64,000 bases of DNA from Periplaneta americana (taxonomy: Eukaryota > Arthropoda > Insecta > Blattodea > Blattidae): positions 147,152,204-147,216,203 of the forward strand of contig NC_091126.1 in the NCBI RefSeq assembly GCF_040183065.1, given 5' to 3'. This document shows, one piece after another, positions 1 to 10,616 of this stretch. Below the pieces are notes generated by a model that had not been told where the DNA came from, did no database searches, and saw nothing but the letters and a program-made list of their open reading frames with translations. Positions within the stretch are counted from its first letter, which is position 1. Each line of letters begins with the position of its first letter. The position numbers and the translations under genes are program-made.

Positions 1-1139
1 GGATATTTCTCCCTTAAATTGTCTAAAGAACAGTGGGATGCGTTCATAACTTTGTTGCATCTGTTATATCCCTAAATACGGTAATTTTCATGGTTTCCTG
101 GTATTATCGTTTTCCCGTATTTATCATTTTTATTCCCTGTTGCCCTAAAAAATTATGGATCGAGGTTTCACTGTCATTATGAGAAAAAATCTGTCACAAA
201 TGATTAGGGGACAGACTAATGACTGAGAAAGAACTCATATTTGACAAAAAAAAAAATACTAAAATGCAACATTAACATAAAATCTGTACACTTTTGTCTT
301 CTGTTTTGTTTAGTGCTAGACATAATTTCAACCATTTCAACTTAAGAGAAGTATTGCTAACAAGTTGTATTTGCCATACTAGTGAAAGACACGCAATCAA
401 GAACTAGGAGTGGAATGATTAAGACATTCCCAGTATATTTCTAGAGTTCTCTCTCAGATTTCAAGAAATACATGAAATTTAACACATATATTCCACAAAC
501 TCCACTCCCAAATGTTCTACAATTTGCGTGGTATGTTGTTGCATTCAGTTGCCAAATAGTGCACAACACAAACCTATCAACCAATGGCATTCCTCAATGT
601 GAGCCAACAGTGATGTTCAAATCATCGTCTCTTTCAGTTACAAGACCCAACCCATATGGTTCATTTTGTCCCAAGAACCAATACACTGTTACACAATCAT
701 TTCTGTCACTTTAAACAAAGTGGCTGTTGGTGCAGATTGGCCTATTAGAAGTTTATAAATCCAATTTCAAACCCTTGAAAATTACAAATGTTTTTCAACA
801 GTAACAATTTCTTTTTGAATACCCTTGACAGGAAACTATTTCTCACATAAATGAACCACAGCAAATAGACTTTTCTTTATATATATCTTAAACATAATAT
901 ATACACAACCAACCAGTGTCACAAGTAATCCTAGACTGAGGTATACTTTATAGTGACGCATACTGTAAGCCTGTTATTTCTATAAGGTTGTTCTCCTTTC
1001 ATTTGTGACTGACTCTCTCTCACTTTCATTAACATTCAAGTATGAGTGATTTTTATTCAACAATGTGGACGTTATTTTTAAAGCAAGATGTACAATGTGG
1101 ACGTCATTTCTAAAGCAAGGTAAAATATAAACAGCTAAC
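1..1139. other. CNOT4 intron sequence, no feature recognised
   Basis: This AT-rich stretch lies downstream of the splice donor of the second CNOT4 coding exon on the minus strand, so it should be intronic. I see no convincing coding potential, no tRNA-like box B and no paired inverted ends. Short open frames have no recognisable family signature. Confidence 0.5.
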
Positions 1140-1403
1140 CTCTGCATCTGCCAGCCTCATTGGCAGTCCAACAACAAATACAAGATTCCGTTGGACAACA
1201 CGAACATTGGCAAGATGTTTTCGGTTCTCAGTAATTTTCTGCTTCCTTTGTTGGTCCTTATGTCGCTTCTCGGCCTTAAGACGTGCTACTTCCTCCTGGG
1301 ATAAAGGTTTAAAATCTGCTGGGTTCTCTGGATATGCTTTCCGACAAGCAGGACATAACCCATTTTCATCCGTCCTAATACGATGCCAACAGAAACGACA
1401 AAT
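1140..1403 (-). CDS. CNOT4: CNOT4 coding exon 2 (RING C-terminal half, linker)
   Basis: This 264-base exon encodes 88 residues, from ICRFCWHRIR to MRLADAE. It is very close to animal CNOT4, the RING-type E3 ubiquitin ligase of the CCR4-NOT mRNA decay and quality-control complex. It supplies the second half of the C4C4 RING (CRFC, CPAC), the basic coiled linker (KAEKRHKDQQRKQK) and the start of the RRM with VRVVQRNLVFVVGL. On the minus strand it is bounded by an acceptor (cttgcag) just above 1403 and a donor (GAG/gttagc) just below 1140. It is phase 0 at both ends and joins in frame to the exon at 7390-7497. The remaining exons lie beyond the left edge. Reading runs past the donor for a few codons before a stop, so the exon end rests on homology plus the GT. 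Identification is firm; the exact donor is slightly less so because gttagc is not an ideal site. Confidence 0.95.
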
Positions 1404-1718
1404 CTGCAAGTAAAAATACAAACATGCAAGTTAATATGGAAAAAGAGTATATTAGCACAAAAATCCCACTTTTGTATATTCTTAGGAAGTGGGATAAATA
1501 AAAGAATTTCTTTGATATTCAAAAAAATTGTTAATATGGAAATAATATACACTTACTCAAAGAACAAAATTCACAAAGAAGCCAATTCTAGATAGCATGG
1601 TCACACTGAGAGTTTCTGCAAACTGATATGAAGAGCAACGATTTTTTTCTGCTTTCGGCCTTATTGCTTCTCAAAATATTTCTCGTCAAATCTTATGAAC
1701 TTTGTTCATTTGCTGGAA

Positions 1719-1949
1719 TCAGTCATCACAGCACTTTTTATAGAAGCACTTCAGACACGAGATACTTAAGGGCCACAACAACAGCTTCAGTGATGTTAGA
1801 GGATAATCCAGCATTTTCTTCTTGATGGTTGGGAACAAGAAGTCGCATGGTTCCAAATCAGGACAGTAGGGTGGATGAGTCAATTTCGTATCTGACATAA
1901 CAAAAATTCCATATCTGTTCCACGTGTGGGATGATGCATTATCATGCAT
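1719..1949 (-). pseudogene. mariner transposase relic, C-terminal part
   Basis: The minus-strand translation contains MHDNASSHTW followed by HPPYCPDLEPCDFLF. These match the second and third catalytic aspartate blocks of mariner transposases (HDNARPH and YSPDLAPSDY). The final aspartate of the third block appears as the D of CDFLF. The spacing between the two blocks is shorter than the usual 34 residues, so internal codons are probably lost. The matching N-terminal portion lies at 2484-3125 in the same orientation. The two parts are separated by a LINE tail and a SINE, so this is one mariner copy split by later insertions. Confidence 0.8.
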
Positions 1950-1984
1950 TCTGTGTCTTTTATTTAGGTAGTATCTATTTGGCT

Positions 1985-2168
1985 GTTCTTTTTTTTTCCT
2001 TTTCTCATTTTCCATTTTAATTTGTATTTACACTTGTATCCTGCATTTGTATCTGTTTCATCTCTTTTTTCATGTTATATGCAATTCTATGTTTTTTTAA
2101 CGAGTATCTGTACTGTCTATTGTAATTGGGGCTTTGCCCTGTTATAGGCATAAATAAATAAATAAATA
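1985..2168 (+). mobile_element. LINE 3' tail fragment with (AAATA)n end
   Basis: The segment ends in ggggctttgccc, a tataggcat motif and then aataaataaataaata. This is the typical 3' end of insect Jockey/CR1-type non-LTR elements. It is strongly 5'-truncated with no coding part left. It interrupts the mariner relic. The left boundary is approximate because no clear TSD was found. Confidence 0.6.
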
Positions 2169-2229
2169 GTGGATGATAATACAGCTTCGAGGTCATTCTG
2201 TACACACTTTTTCCAAGATTGTCAGTAAA

Positions 2230-2483
2230 TTTTTTTTATAGGGTTATTTTACGACGCTGTATCAACATCTAGGTTATTTAGCGTCTGAATGAAATGAAGG
2301 TGATAATGCCGGTGAAATGAGTCCGGGGTCCAGCACCGAAAGTTACCCAGCATTTGCTCGTATTGGGTTGAGGGAAAACCCCGGAAAAAACCTCAACCAG
2401 GTAATTTGCCCCGACTGGGATTCGAACCCGGGCCACCTGGTTTCGCAGCCAGACGCGCTGACCGTTACTCCACAGGTGTGGAC
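2230..2483 (-). mobile_element. tRNA-derived SINE, family A, full length
   Basis: Read on the minus strand, a tRNA-like head with a box-A-like region and box B (GGTTCGAATCC) is followed by a conserved body and a T-rich tail on the plus strand. The flanks carry the duplication ttgtcagtaaa at 2219-2229 and 2484-2494, so this is a retrotransposed copy. Further copies lie at 8651-8887 and, lacking the head, at 9106-9239. It sits inside the split mariner relic. Confidence 0.9.
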
Positions 2484-3125
2484 TTGTCAGTAAACAAACT
2501 GTGGTATGCCATTCGGCATTAACCATACAATGACCAAAAAGTGGAACAGAAATGACAGAACCAGAGCAACTAAAGAATCAGGTAACCATCTTCTTCCCAG
2601 TACTTCGGTCTTGTTTGACTTTCATTGGCTTATCTTTGTCAGGAAAGATACACTGTGCCGATTGTAGTTTATTTTCGGCTCGTAACAGTAAATTCAAGTT
2701 TCGTCACCAGTTATGATGTCAAAAACAGAATTTGACTGGCCTAGATTGAATTTTTCAAGCATTTCCATGCACTAAACAATATGTGTTTCTCAGCTTCTGT
2801 CAAATTATGTGGAATCCACCAAGCACACAGTTTCCTCACAGCAAGATGATTATGGAGGATCATATGTACTGCACTCAGACCTAAACCCAAAGACGTCCAA
2901 AACTTGGTGTAGGTGATCATCTTCTTTCATCTTTCGACACACAATGTTGCTATTTCTGTCAATGGTATCTGTAGCAGGTTGACTCTCGAAGAATCATCGC
3001 TGATATAAGTAGGTCCATGTTTGAATTCCACAACCCAATCATACACAATCTTTGCTGATGGTGTTTTATTTCCAAAAGCACACTGAAGTCGTTGGATGCA
3101 TTTCTTTTGGCAACAGTGATGATTT
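2484..3125 (-). pseudogene. mariner transposase relic, N-terminal and first catalytic block
   Basis: Reading leftward from about 3110 the frame gives QRLQCAFGNKTPSAKIVYDW and then VEFKHGP. This is the helix-turn-helix region of mariner-type transposases. Further on, after several frameshifts, it gives VFDIITGDET, the first catalytic aspartate block. Multiple stops and indels show it is dead. It continues the C-terminal relic at 1719-1949. Terminal inverted repeats were not located. Confidence 0.75.
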
Positions 3126-3221
3126 AAATTATTAAAAATCAGAGCTCAAAAGTCGTGTTGACTTAAATTTATCGATTTCATAGACCGTTAACTTAAAAAT
3201 TACCTATCAATTAAACTAGGA

Positions 3222-3245
3222 TTTTTTTTTGGGGGGGGGGGGGGG
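3222..3245 (+). repeat. T9-G15 homopolymer junction
   Basis: Nine T are followed directly by fifteen G. Similar G runs occur near 10525 and 34363. They may be real, or length may be affected by sequencing. Confidence 0.9.
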
Positions 3246-4142
3246 ATTTAAAAACTGCTGTTGTCTCAGAAACTGAATTGCATTTTTTTTAGCGAAGAAA
3301 AAGATAATCTAGTTTACTTCCATACATAAAAGTTTCTAACATATCAGTTTCCAGAAACGTTCAGTGTGATCCCCATACACTGAGGACAAAGTAGAATTCT
3401 ATTATTGCCACTTTTCAGACAGAATATAATTATTTGAATAAAACCAAAATTCTTATGCATGTGCTCGTACACACACATGTGCATACATACAAAATGATCC
3501 TGAAACAGACAAATATATTTGTTGAATATGATGTATGAAGGGCTACAAACTCCTTCTGATGTTGAATCATATGCCTAACAAATGTATTTGCAAGTAAGCA
3601 TAACAATGCATAGGATCATGGTAATTTTAATATTCACACAATGTAACTGATGCTGAGAGTGTCAAACTTTAGATGTTCCACATCCTGCAACCATTTCATC
3701 AGAGATCCCTGCATATTATATTCTCAACAATTTGACAGTATTTTCAAATTACAGCTATCCACAATGTGTTTTCACAATGTGATCCTCGCTTGAATCCACT
3801 TGATATTTTACATTTTAGGGCACCTAACAATTTATGAAACTGCAAGGGTGAACACATTTATAACAGAAACTCTCAGTCAAAGCAAACATGACTTGTACTG
3901 TATACTGTGTGAAGAACTGAATTCAATTATTCAGCATGTTATGATACAATATGTCATGCTGTAATCAGATTTACATTATAGGCTTTATTGTAAATATCAG
4001 CTTCAAGGTTTTGCATCCTCATAATTTTAATTTCCAAGTAAACAAAGTATTGTAATATCATAATAATATAGTCCGCATATGGACAAAAATAAATTTCCAG
4101 CATCTCTAACACCATCATTTATCTCTACTGCAGTACCATATA
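3246..4142. other. Intronic sequence, nothing recognised
   Basis: AT-rich sequence between the mariner relic and the Tigger-like element. I found no family signature, no paired inverted ends and no coding similarity. Confidence 0.5.
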
Positions 4143-4942
4143 CAGTCAACTTAGGTTATAGTGAACCTCTGTGGACCAGCATATTTCGTCCACTATATCA
4201 CAGGTTCACTAAAACTGACGTTGCTATACATACAATATTAATGTCCACTTGGGACAGACCACGTCCAATATCAGTAATAATGTTCGCTTTATCTTTCAAC
4301 TTAAACACTTTATGCTTCGACATTCTGATGTTCACAGTTCGAAACTTAAATCTAATCTGACCATGTAGGTAGTGGGCACTGACCGATTTCGCAACTCTTC
4401 CCACTAGAGGTATGCTACTGTGTATTTGGCCTTGGAATTTCCCCGGGTTCACTTTTACAAGGATGCAGGAGGGAGGGTAGAGGACCATTATACTCTAATC
4501 CTTCTTGTATTTACCCTTTGGCCATCACTCTACTTCATATTACAGAAGAAAATACTTTCTTTTCCTATTCTTCGAATAACTTATTTTAAGAAGTCAGAAC
4601 TAATCCTTCCATTCTCCCTCACTGCATACACTATTCTCTTTAACATGTTTCAAGTTGTCCAGGAAGCTGAACAAATCCTTTGTCTTTCAATGCACATAAT
4701 GAGTAGAAGGTTTGAGATTTTGTTCTAAACATATTCTTGAAAGTTTATAGAAGAAAGGGCTTCCTAAATTACCATTTTGGCAATTTTAAAATTACATTTT
4801 CTTGGAAAAGTTCTAGTTTTAGGTTCACTATAAACGAAAAAATTAATGTACTTTATAATGTATGCGGGTCGGGACCAACAATTTAGGTTCACTACAGCCG
4901 AAAGTTCACTATAACCGAGTTCACTATATCCAGAGTTGACTG
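4143..4942 (-). mobile_element. Tigger/pogo-like DNA transposon, internally deleted
   Basis: The ends are inverted: CAGTCAACTTAGGTTATAGT on the left and, reverse-complemented from the right, CAGTCAACTCTGGATATAGT. Both are flanked by TA, as expected for the Tc1/mariner/pogo superfamily. Motifs resembling gttcactataacc are repeated near the right end. A transposase N-terminus remains at 4198-4323 on the minus strand; the DDE domain is missing. Confidence 0.85.
4198..4323 (-). pseudogene. Tigger-like transposase N-terminal fragment
   Basis: The fragment starts MSKHKVFKLKDKANIITDIG and continues RGLSQVDI. This is the CENP-B/pogo-type N-terminal helix-turn-helix, usually of the form MSKRK.LSLKDKL.II..IE.G..Q.D. 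It ends in a stop 41 residues after the start, close to the left TIR, so only the DNA-binding start survives. It is fully contained in the TA-flanked element 4143-4942. Confidence 0.75.
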
Positions 4943-5159
4943 TATTATTTTCTCTTATACTGAATTGACATACTGTTTATATACAATATACACAGCAAGT
5001 AAGATATACAGGTTTATTTCAATTGAAGATTGCAGAACATTAATGGCAATCTACTTGAAATCAGATTTTAAGATTTTCTTTTTTTTTCTTAAAAAAAAAA
5101 AAAAGATTATGAAGCAATATTGATCGCATATTTTCAAAATACATTTACTTCAGTGTGGT

Positions 5160-5455
5160 AAGGCTAAGTGTCAGACCTTTAGCCTGTCCACAGATGTTTC
5201 AGACCTGGTCCATACTAACACCTGTGGTGGACAATGTCAGGGTACTCGTGTTTCCCCATATTAGGCATCTGTATCAATTCTAGAGATGCGTGGGTGTGCC
5301 TGCTTGAAACCTGGATATGCAGCAAACTTTAATCCAGTCAGCTGGTGTGGGTTTAGGAAAGTACCTAGATTAAAAGTTAGCAGAATAGATTTTGGAAGGT
5401 CGCAGTGCTGGGTCATAGTGCCCCCTCCCAAAATTCAATTCAATTCAGCATTGTA
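5160..5455 (+). mobile_element. Interspersed repeat with (AATTC)n tail, copy 1
   Basis: The right half is clearly similar to 52415-52565. Both contain an aacctggata block, a ggtgtgggtt block and end in attcaattcaattca. A simple-sequence 3' tail suggests a LINE 3' UTR or SINE in plus orientation. No coding sequence was recognised and the left boundary is uncertain. Confidence 0.6.
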
Positions 5456-5923
5456 TGTGGAATTAAAAATATGGCCTCAAATCCAACATTTCAAGATTTA
5501 ATGTAAAGCATGCCAATTAAAAATATGAGTAAGTATTGACATGAGTCCTGTAACTTATTCAGTAAAATGTTGCCTGTCAAAGTAGTACAGTAAAACCCCG
5601 ATAAGACACTGTTCAAGGGAACGCGTATAAACTGCATATTAACTGGGACCGTGTATTAAGCGGGTATACTAATTTTTACTTATATACAGTATCTACACTG
5701 TATTAGCATCTTTCTTTCTTGAAATACATGATTCATGAAAGGTAATACAATATGTAAGTTACTGTACTTAATTCTTTTGAAAAAAAAAGTCATTTATAGT
5801 TTGCTGTGTGTGTTTTCTCCAAGTCCTCATGTTTACCACACTTCACTTTCCTGCGCTTACATCCTCCCGACATAGCAGCTGCAGTGATTGAGTCGCGTTT
5901 ATTTATTATCGTCCTTAATTCGA

Positions 5924-6040
5924 TTATGGGAGTCCTAATGAATCAGAGAGTTGTTTCTGATTAAGAGTACTGTTTTCATCATACCTTCGTAAGATTTTCA
6001 ATTTTTCCAACACAGAAAGCACTTTTTGTGTAACACTCAT
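5924..6040 (-). pseudogene. pogo/Tigger transposase N-terminal fragment
   Basis: The 38-codon frame begins MSVTQKVLSVLEKLKILRRY and ends LSDSLGLP before a stop. The EEKL-type helix and QKQLSDSLGLP are the first helix-turn-helix of CENP-B/Tigger-like transposases, which normally continue with KSTL. The second HTH and DDE catalytic domain are absent. The same stretch in copy B (53650-53760) carries two additional in-frame stops, so copy A is the better preserved. Confidence 0.75.
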
Positions 6041-6446
6041 TGTAATCGCACTCACAGACACTTCAATACACTAAAGGACAACAAACTGACCAGCAAAAAT
6101 TTCCGGAATTTTATTACGACTGAGTGAGGAATGTTGCTTGAGAGAGAGGGTTAGCAAGAGGCTGAGGTATTGTAACTATATGTAGGCTTTAAGCGTGCAG
6201 ATAAAGAGTCGACTAAGAGAGCGTATCAAGAGGGTGAGGTATTGTACAGTATGAAGTACGCAGCTAAAGGGTCGAATACTGATACTTTTCAGGTTAATGG
6301 CATCAGAGAGTTCAATGGCCAAAATGTTTCATTGCTGTTACAATACATTGCTGAAAATTACATCGAAAATATTTCACAAAAATAGCATATTATGCAGAAC
6401 TTGAGCGCAACAAAACGGGGTATTTTATAAAGACCATATATATGAA

Positions 6447-7041
6447 CAGTCTTACTAATAAACCGTGTATAGTTTTTATACGAGACTTATGCAGAGTTGA
6501 GACAGAAAACGTTACTAATAAACCGTGAATAAGCTATAGACGTATAAACAGGCTGTAACTATACAATGGGAATTGCTTTACAGTAGTTATATGCACGAAA
6601 CCCCTTGTTTAAGCGTTGTATATAGGGAAAAAATGGCCGCCCCTCTAACAGCTGTTCGTATCGACTGTCATTTTATGATGATGTTTACCTTGTAACCACA
6701 GAAGAACAAACCAAAGATTATTAGAATAATATTGCTGTAGCTTGTACTCTTTGACCAAAATGTAGTGTGGTAATCGATTAGAGCCAGTTGTACTATCGAT
6801 ATTTAACACGCCACACTAGAGCGCTCTACCGGATGCAGTAGAGAACCTCAGATATTCTATTGCCTTTCGTAACGAAGTAATGACGAAACTATGACGTAGC
6901 TGTGTAACAGTTATACTGTTATACATGACGTATGTAGTGATTATTAGTAAGGAATTTACACACGACTTATAAAAGAGCTACTCATTGTATAAGTATAAGA
7001 CAGTTAAACGTCTGTATATAGAGTTTTTATTAGTAAGACCG
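6447..7041. mobile_element. MITE-like insertion inside pogo copy A
   Basis: Comparison with copy B shows these 595 bases are extra. The ends are inverted (cagtcttactaataaa on the left; the right end reads cggtcttactaataaa on the reverse strand). The target triplet gaa is present on both sides (6444-6446, 7042-7044). A second actaataaaccgtg copy lies inside near 6512, giving subterminal repeats. There is no coding capacity. A 3-bp TSD would fit Harbinger or CACTA relatives, but the superfamily is not determined. Confidence 0.85.
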
Positions 7042-7389
7042 GAAATGTGCAGGGACTAGACAAAAAAAAAGTCTATTACACAGGATAGTGTAATAAGCGG
7101 GTGCATCTTATCGAGGTTTTACTGTAGATATATTTCATTCTGACTGCTGCAAATTTGACATCCCTTTACTGTACTCAAGATAATTTCTTGTAAAATGTCT
7201 TATTCAACTCACAGAGGAGTAGGGCTATTCATATTTTACCATATTTTACTGTAAGGTTTGAACTGCTTTCTCTCACCATCAGACTGAAACAAGCACATTC
7301 TATCAAAAACATTTCAACTCATTCAAAATCAGACAGACATTCACACAAAGAGCAGCAAATGATATATGGTGTAACAATATTCTACTTAC

Positions 7390-7497
7390 CTGATAGCCGC
7401 ACGTGCAGGGGAAAAAATTGAGGTCATCAACCTCAAGTGGCTCCATACATAAGGGACATTCCACTTGCTCTTCACCACTCTGATTTAAAACCGACAT
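7390..7497 (-). CDS. CNOT4: CNOT4 coding exon 1 (start codon and first half of RING)
   Basis: The exon encodes 36 residues beginning MSVLNQSGEEQVECPLCMEP and ending CTCGYQ, matching the N-terminus of animal CNOT4. It supplies the first C4C4 RING ligands (CPLC, CTC). The donor is CAG/gtaagt at 7389-7384 and joins in phase 0 to ICRFCW at 1403. The chosen start is the ATG at 7497, which gives the conserved length. An upstream in-frame ATG at 7539 would add 14 residues (MYKRQ...) not expected in the family. A possible acceptor (ggcaaacag) just above 7541 suggests the exon runs to 7541 with a 44-base 5' UTR part. The protein is a mostly cytoplasmic E3 ligase acting with UBE2D-type E2 enzymes in CCR4-NOT-linked mRNA and translation quality control. 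Confidence 0.95.
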
Positions 7498-7541
7498 GTT
7501 CACAGATTTTACTGCCAGCGATGTCTGCCTCTTGTACACTC

Positions 7542-8650
7542 CTGTTTGCCAACATTAACAACAATGTTAAGTTTTGCAAATTTAACATATTTAAATGAAC
7601 TAAATTAACTGCTATCCTCACAAATAAATAAGGACAAATAATAATCTTGTACTCAGGCAAGTTCTTTGCTAACACTTGAATCTATGCAATACTATTTAAT
7701 TCAAAGAAAAATACCAAGCAACCTTTATAACTCCTCTAACTGCTAATAGAAAATTAGAGTACTGTTTTCTCTTGACCGTCACAAAGTGAATTTATCCATT
7801 TGTAATGAACAAAATGATTATGACACTCTTCTCACTCCTCTTTCTTTTTCACCTGAAAATGAGGAATCAACTTCCAGAACATGAAATATTTAATCACCAG
7901 GATACTAGTTACAAGCAAAAATTTACTAGACTCAGGATCAGCTCAGATGCTGGGTCATCTGTTAGCAGTGAGCAGAGAGAGAGAATGTGTGATCTGATAC
8001 ACTGTTGACACATATCCTTGATACATGCTCGACTGACACAGCATGCAGCTGCAGTCTTTTTCTGAGTTATGGCAACAATGCATCTCTCATCTTCTGCTTG
8101 TCTTGGCATCTGCTGGTGCACACTTACAAGATATAAATAAATTTTAAATGTTATTTCCTTTGAATATCTGTGCAAAATTGCCGCTTTCCTCTTCCTGGAT
8201 CCATGACCATTGTCGACATGCTAAAATGTTTTCGAAATTGCATAAAACTTCATAAAACCCTGTATAATAAACAACAAACGCAAGAACTGCACATATGAAA
8301 AACCTGTTACAAAACGATGCTATTGGTTAAGTAGGCCAGAAAGAGAGTTCGTTTCATCATGGTTAATATTATACGAATCTACTGACATTGGTGATATAAT
8401 CATGGCACAAGATAAGTTCACAGGACAGGTTTTGCCTCCTCTACTATAGCATCATTAAACAACCAATAAAAAAAAAAAAAAAGAAAAAAAAGAAAAAAGG
8501 AAACAATATACTCCACATAGTGATTACTATCCATATAGTGACTGAAAATAAGTGAAAGCTTTGTACATTTTTGAGCAAAAGTGCAAAAATACATAGGTTC
8601 AGTATGAGAAATCGTGTTACACATTTTCAAATGTTATACTACAGTTATTT
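7542..8650. other. Upstream CNOT4 intron or 5' flank, nothing recognised
   Basis: If the acceptor above 7541 is used, this stretch is the intron before the start-codon exon. It contains a short A-rich run near 8467-8500 and low-complexity AT sequence. No coding or repeat-family similarity was seen. Confidence 0.5.
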
Positions 8651-8887
8651 TTTATAGGTTATTTTACGATGCTGTATCAACATCTCAGATTATTTAGTGT
8701 CTGAATGAGATGAAGGTGATAATGCCGATGAAATGAGTCCAGGGTCCAGCACCCAGTATTTGCTCATAATGGGTTGAGGAAAAACTCCAAAAAAAATCTC
8801 AACCAGGTAACTTGCCCCAACCGGGATTCGAACTCGGGCCACCTGACTTCGTAGCCAGACGCGCTAACCATTACTCCCTAGGTGTGA
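8651..8887 (-). mobile_element. tRNA-derived SINE, family A
   Basis: The copy is near full length, with box B (GGTTCGAATCC type, here ggattcgaactc on plus) and the same body as 2230-2483. Flanking duplication actacagttattt lies at 8638-8650 and 8888-8900. Confidence 0.9.
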
Positions 8888-9105
8888 ACTACAGTTATTT
8901 AACAATGTCAATTATCCATGTATCAAGTATGGGTTCTCTAAGTAAACTGTATTGGTGGTACTGCATTTCAAATCTATTCGAAGTATGTCACATAAAAATA
9001 TGACAATTGAATTTATTTTCTCTTATATGTTTGTCATAGCAGTTTCAAGTACTAACAGAATCCTGAGAGCGGATATTTGAGAATTCACAAATGAAATTGA
9101 TATAT

Positions 9106-9239
9106 TTTTTTTTATTTCAGTAGGTTGTTTTACGACGCTTTATCAACATCTTAGGTTATTTAGCAACTGAATGAGATGAAGGTGAAGGTGCCAGTGAAAT
9201 GAGTCTGGGGTCCAGCACCGAAAGTTACCCAGCATTTGT
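9106..9239 (-). mobile_element. tRNA-derived SINE, family A, lacking the tRNA head
   Basis: The body and T-rich tail match family A but the copy stops inside the body at ttacccagcattt. The duplication gaaattgatatat flanks it (9093-9105 and 9240-9252). The missing 5' part is therefore due to incomplete reverse transcription and not later deletion. Confidence 0.9.
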
Positions 9240-9382
9240 GAAATTGATATATAATGCGACAGTTAATAATGTGATAAAAATGTACGTAACATTAACTTCT
9301 GCAAATCTTGCAACGACCTTACAGATGACTGCAAAAGCCATCACAGTACACCTTTTGAAATCAGAATATTCCAGACAACTAA

Positions 9383-9680
9383 AGGTAAAGGTAAAGGTAT
9401 CCCCGTAACATGCCATGAAGGCACTTGGGGGGCATGGAGGTAGAGCCCCATGCTTTCCATGACCTCGGCACTAGAATGAGGTGGTGTGGTCGGCACCACG
9501 CTCTGACCGCCTTTTACCCCCGGGAAAGACCCGGTACTCAATTTTATAGAAGGCTGAGTGAACCTTGGGGCCGTTCTGAAAGTTTGGCAACGAGAAAAAA
9601 ATCCTGTCACCACCTGGGATCGAACCCCGGACCTTTCAGTCCGTAGCCAGCTGCTCTACCAACTGAGCTACCCGGCCGCC
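9383..9680 (-). mobile_element. tRNA-derived SINE, family B, full length
   Basis: On the minus strand it starts GGCGGCCGGGTAGCTCAGTT, a well-kept tRNA 5' half with box A. Box B reads GGTTCGATCCC. The anticodon-loop-like stretch CTGAAAG resembles tRNA-Phe. The 3' tail is a short ACCTTT repeat. Flanking duplication attccagacaactaa lies at 9368-9382 and 9681-9695. Other copies are at 10617-10908 and 57110-57410. Confidence 0.95.
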
Positions 9681-9695
9681 ATTCCAGACAACTAA

Positions 9696-10115
9696 GGGTT
9701 TAAAATTGATGTGAAATAAAACTGATGTTGCAGAAACAATTCAAAGACACAGACTTAATAAAGAAACGTAAATTAATTGGAGAAGGTTGTATGTTACCAT
9801 ATAGTGAGTCCCAGTGAATGGTATTTCTGTTGGCCAACCAGAGGCAGAACTTCCAGCTACTGCCACTGCCTGCATCCTGAACTCAATGTGCCTTACTGGA
9901 TTAAAATTTAAGTTATATTAATATCATTTGGTACTTATCCTCCTCCTCCTCAAAATAGCTGCTGGAAGTGTTACCCATGTTGTGTGATACATAATTCACA
10001 TTATAAGGAACTATCATTCACATGCATCAGTTCCTCTGCACTAATAAAACGAATTTCTGTATGAATGTTTTAAGTTTCTCCAGTATATGAGAATTAGTTA
10101 CATACACATTATCTT
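9696..10115. other. Between SINEs, nothing recognised
   Basis: AT-rich sequence with no family signature that I recognise. Confidence 0.5.
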
Positions 10116-10127
10116 TCAGAAATAAAA

Positions 10128-10356
10128 TTATTATTAAGTTGTATCAACTACTAGGATATTAGCGTCTATGAGATTGGTGATAGCGAGATGAGGCTGAAGA
10201 TTCACCATAGATTACCTGGCATTCACCTTACGGTTGGGGAAAACCTCGGAAAAAACCCAATCAGGTAATCAGCCCAAGCAGAGATCAAACCCGCGCCCAA
10301 GCGCAACTTCAGACCAGCAGGCAATTGCCTTAACCGACTAAGCCATGCCGCTGGCA
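10128..10356 (-). mobile_element. tRNA-derived SINE, family C
   Basis: It has a tRNA-like head on the minus strand (ending in ccgactaagccatgccgctgg on plus, with gatcaaacccgcgcc near box B) and a body related to family A (aaaacctcggaaaaaaccc). The head sequence is different, so it is a separate family or subfamily. The duplication tcagaaataaaa lies at 10116-10127 and 10357-10368. Confidence 0.85.
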
Positions 10357-10616
10357 TCAGAAATAAAAGCCACATGGTGTTACATCTAGGAAATGTGTAG
10401 GCCATTAACTCCCTACAAATAATTCTCTGGTCAAATATATTTATGTTATTAATATGATAAAGTATGTAAATTTTAATCATGTGAAGTGCCATGATTTCAC
10501 AGATGCAAGCAATGACGGTAGCAGGGGGGGGGGGGAGGAACTTGTCATTGGTCGGCCAACAGAAACAACGGAAATATTCACTGGGACTCATTGCAAATTG
10601 CTTCCAGTCTAATTTA

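Larger units (their letters stand above)
5588..7124 (-). mobile_element. pogo/Tigger-like transposon, copy A
   Basis: The terminal inverted repeat CAGTAAAACCCCGATAAGAC on the left pairs with the right end, which reads CAGTAAAACCTCGATAAGA on the reverse strand. TA flanks both ends (5586-5587 and 7125-7126). A homologous copy at 52672-54244 shares the whole internal sequence, except for a 595-base insertion here at 6447-7041. A transposase N-terminus remains at 5924-6040. The family appears non-autonomous in this window. Confidence 0.9.
1404..7389 (-). other. CNOT4: CNOT4 intron between the RING-encoding exons
   Basis: The intron is about 6 kb with donor CAG/gtaagt at the right end and acceptor cttgcag at the left. 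It splits the RING after CGYQ, between the two zinc-ligand clusters. Most of its length is transposon-derived: a mariner relic, a LINE tail, one SINE, two pogo/Tigger-type elements and a nested MITE, each listed separately. The remaining sequence (about 3131-4142 and 7125-7389) shows nothing recognisable. Confidence 0.85.

Noticed and set aside
9425..9646. Open frames MGGMEVEPHAFHDL and similar, also at 57155 and 10223
   Set aside because: They lie within family B SINEs, which are non-coding.
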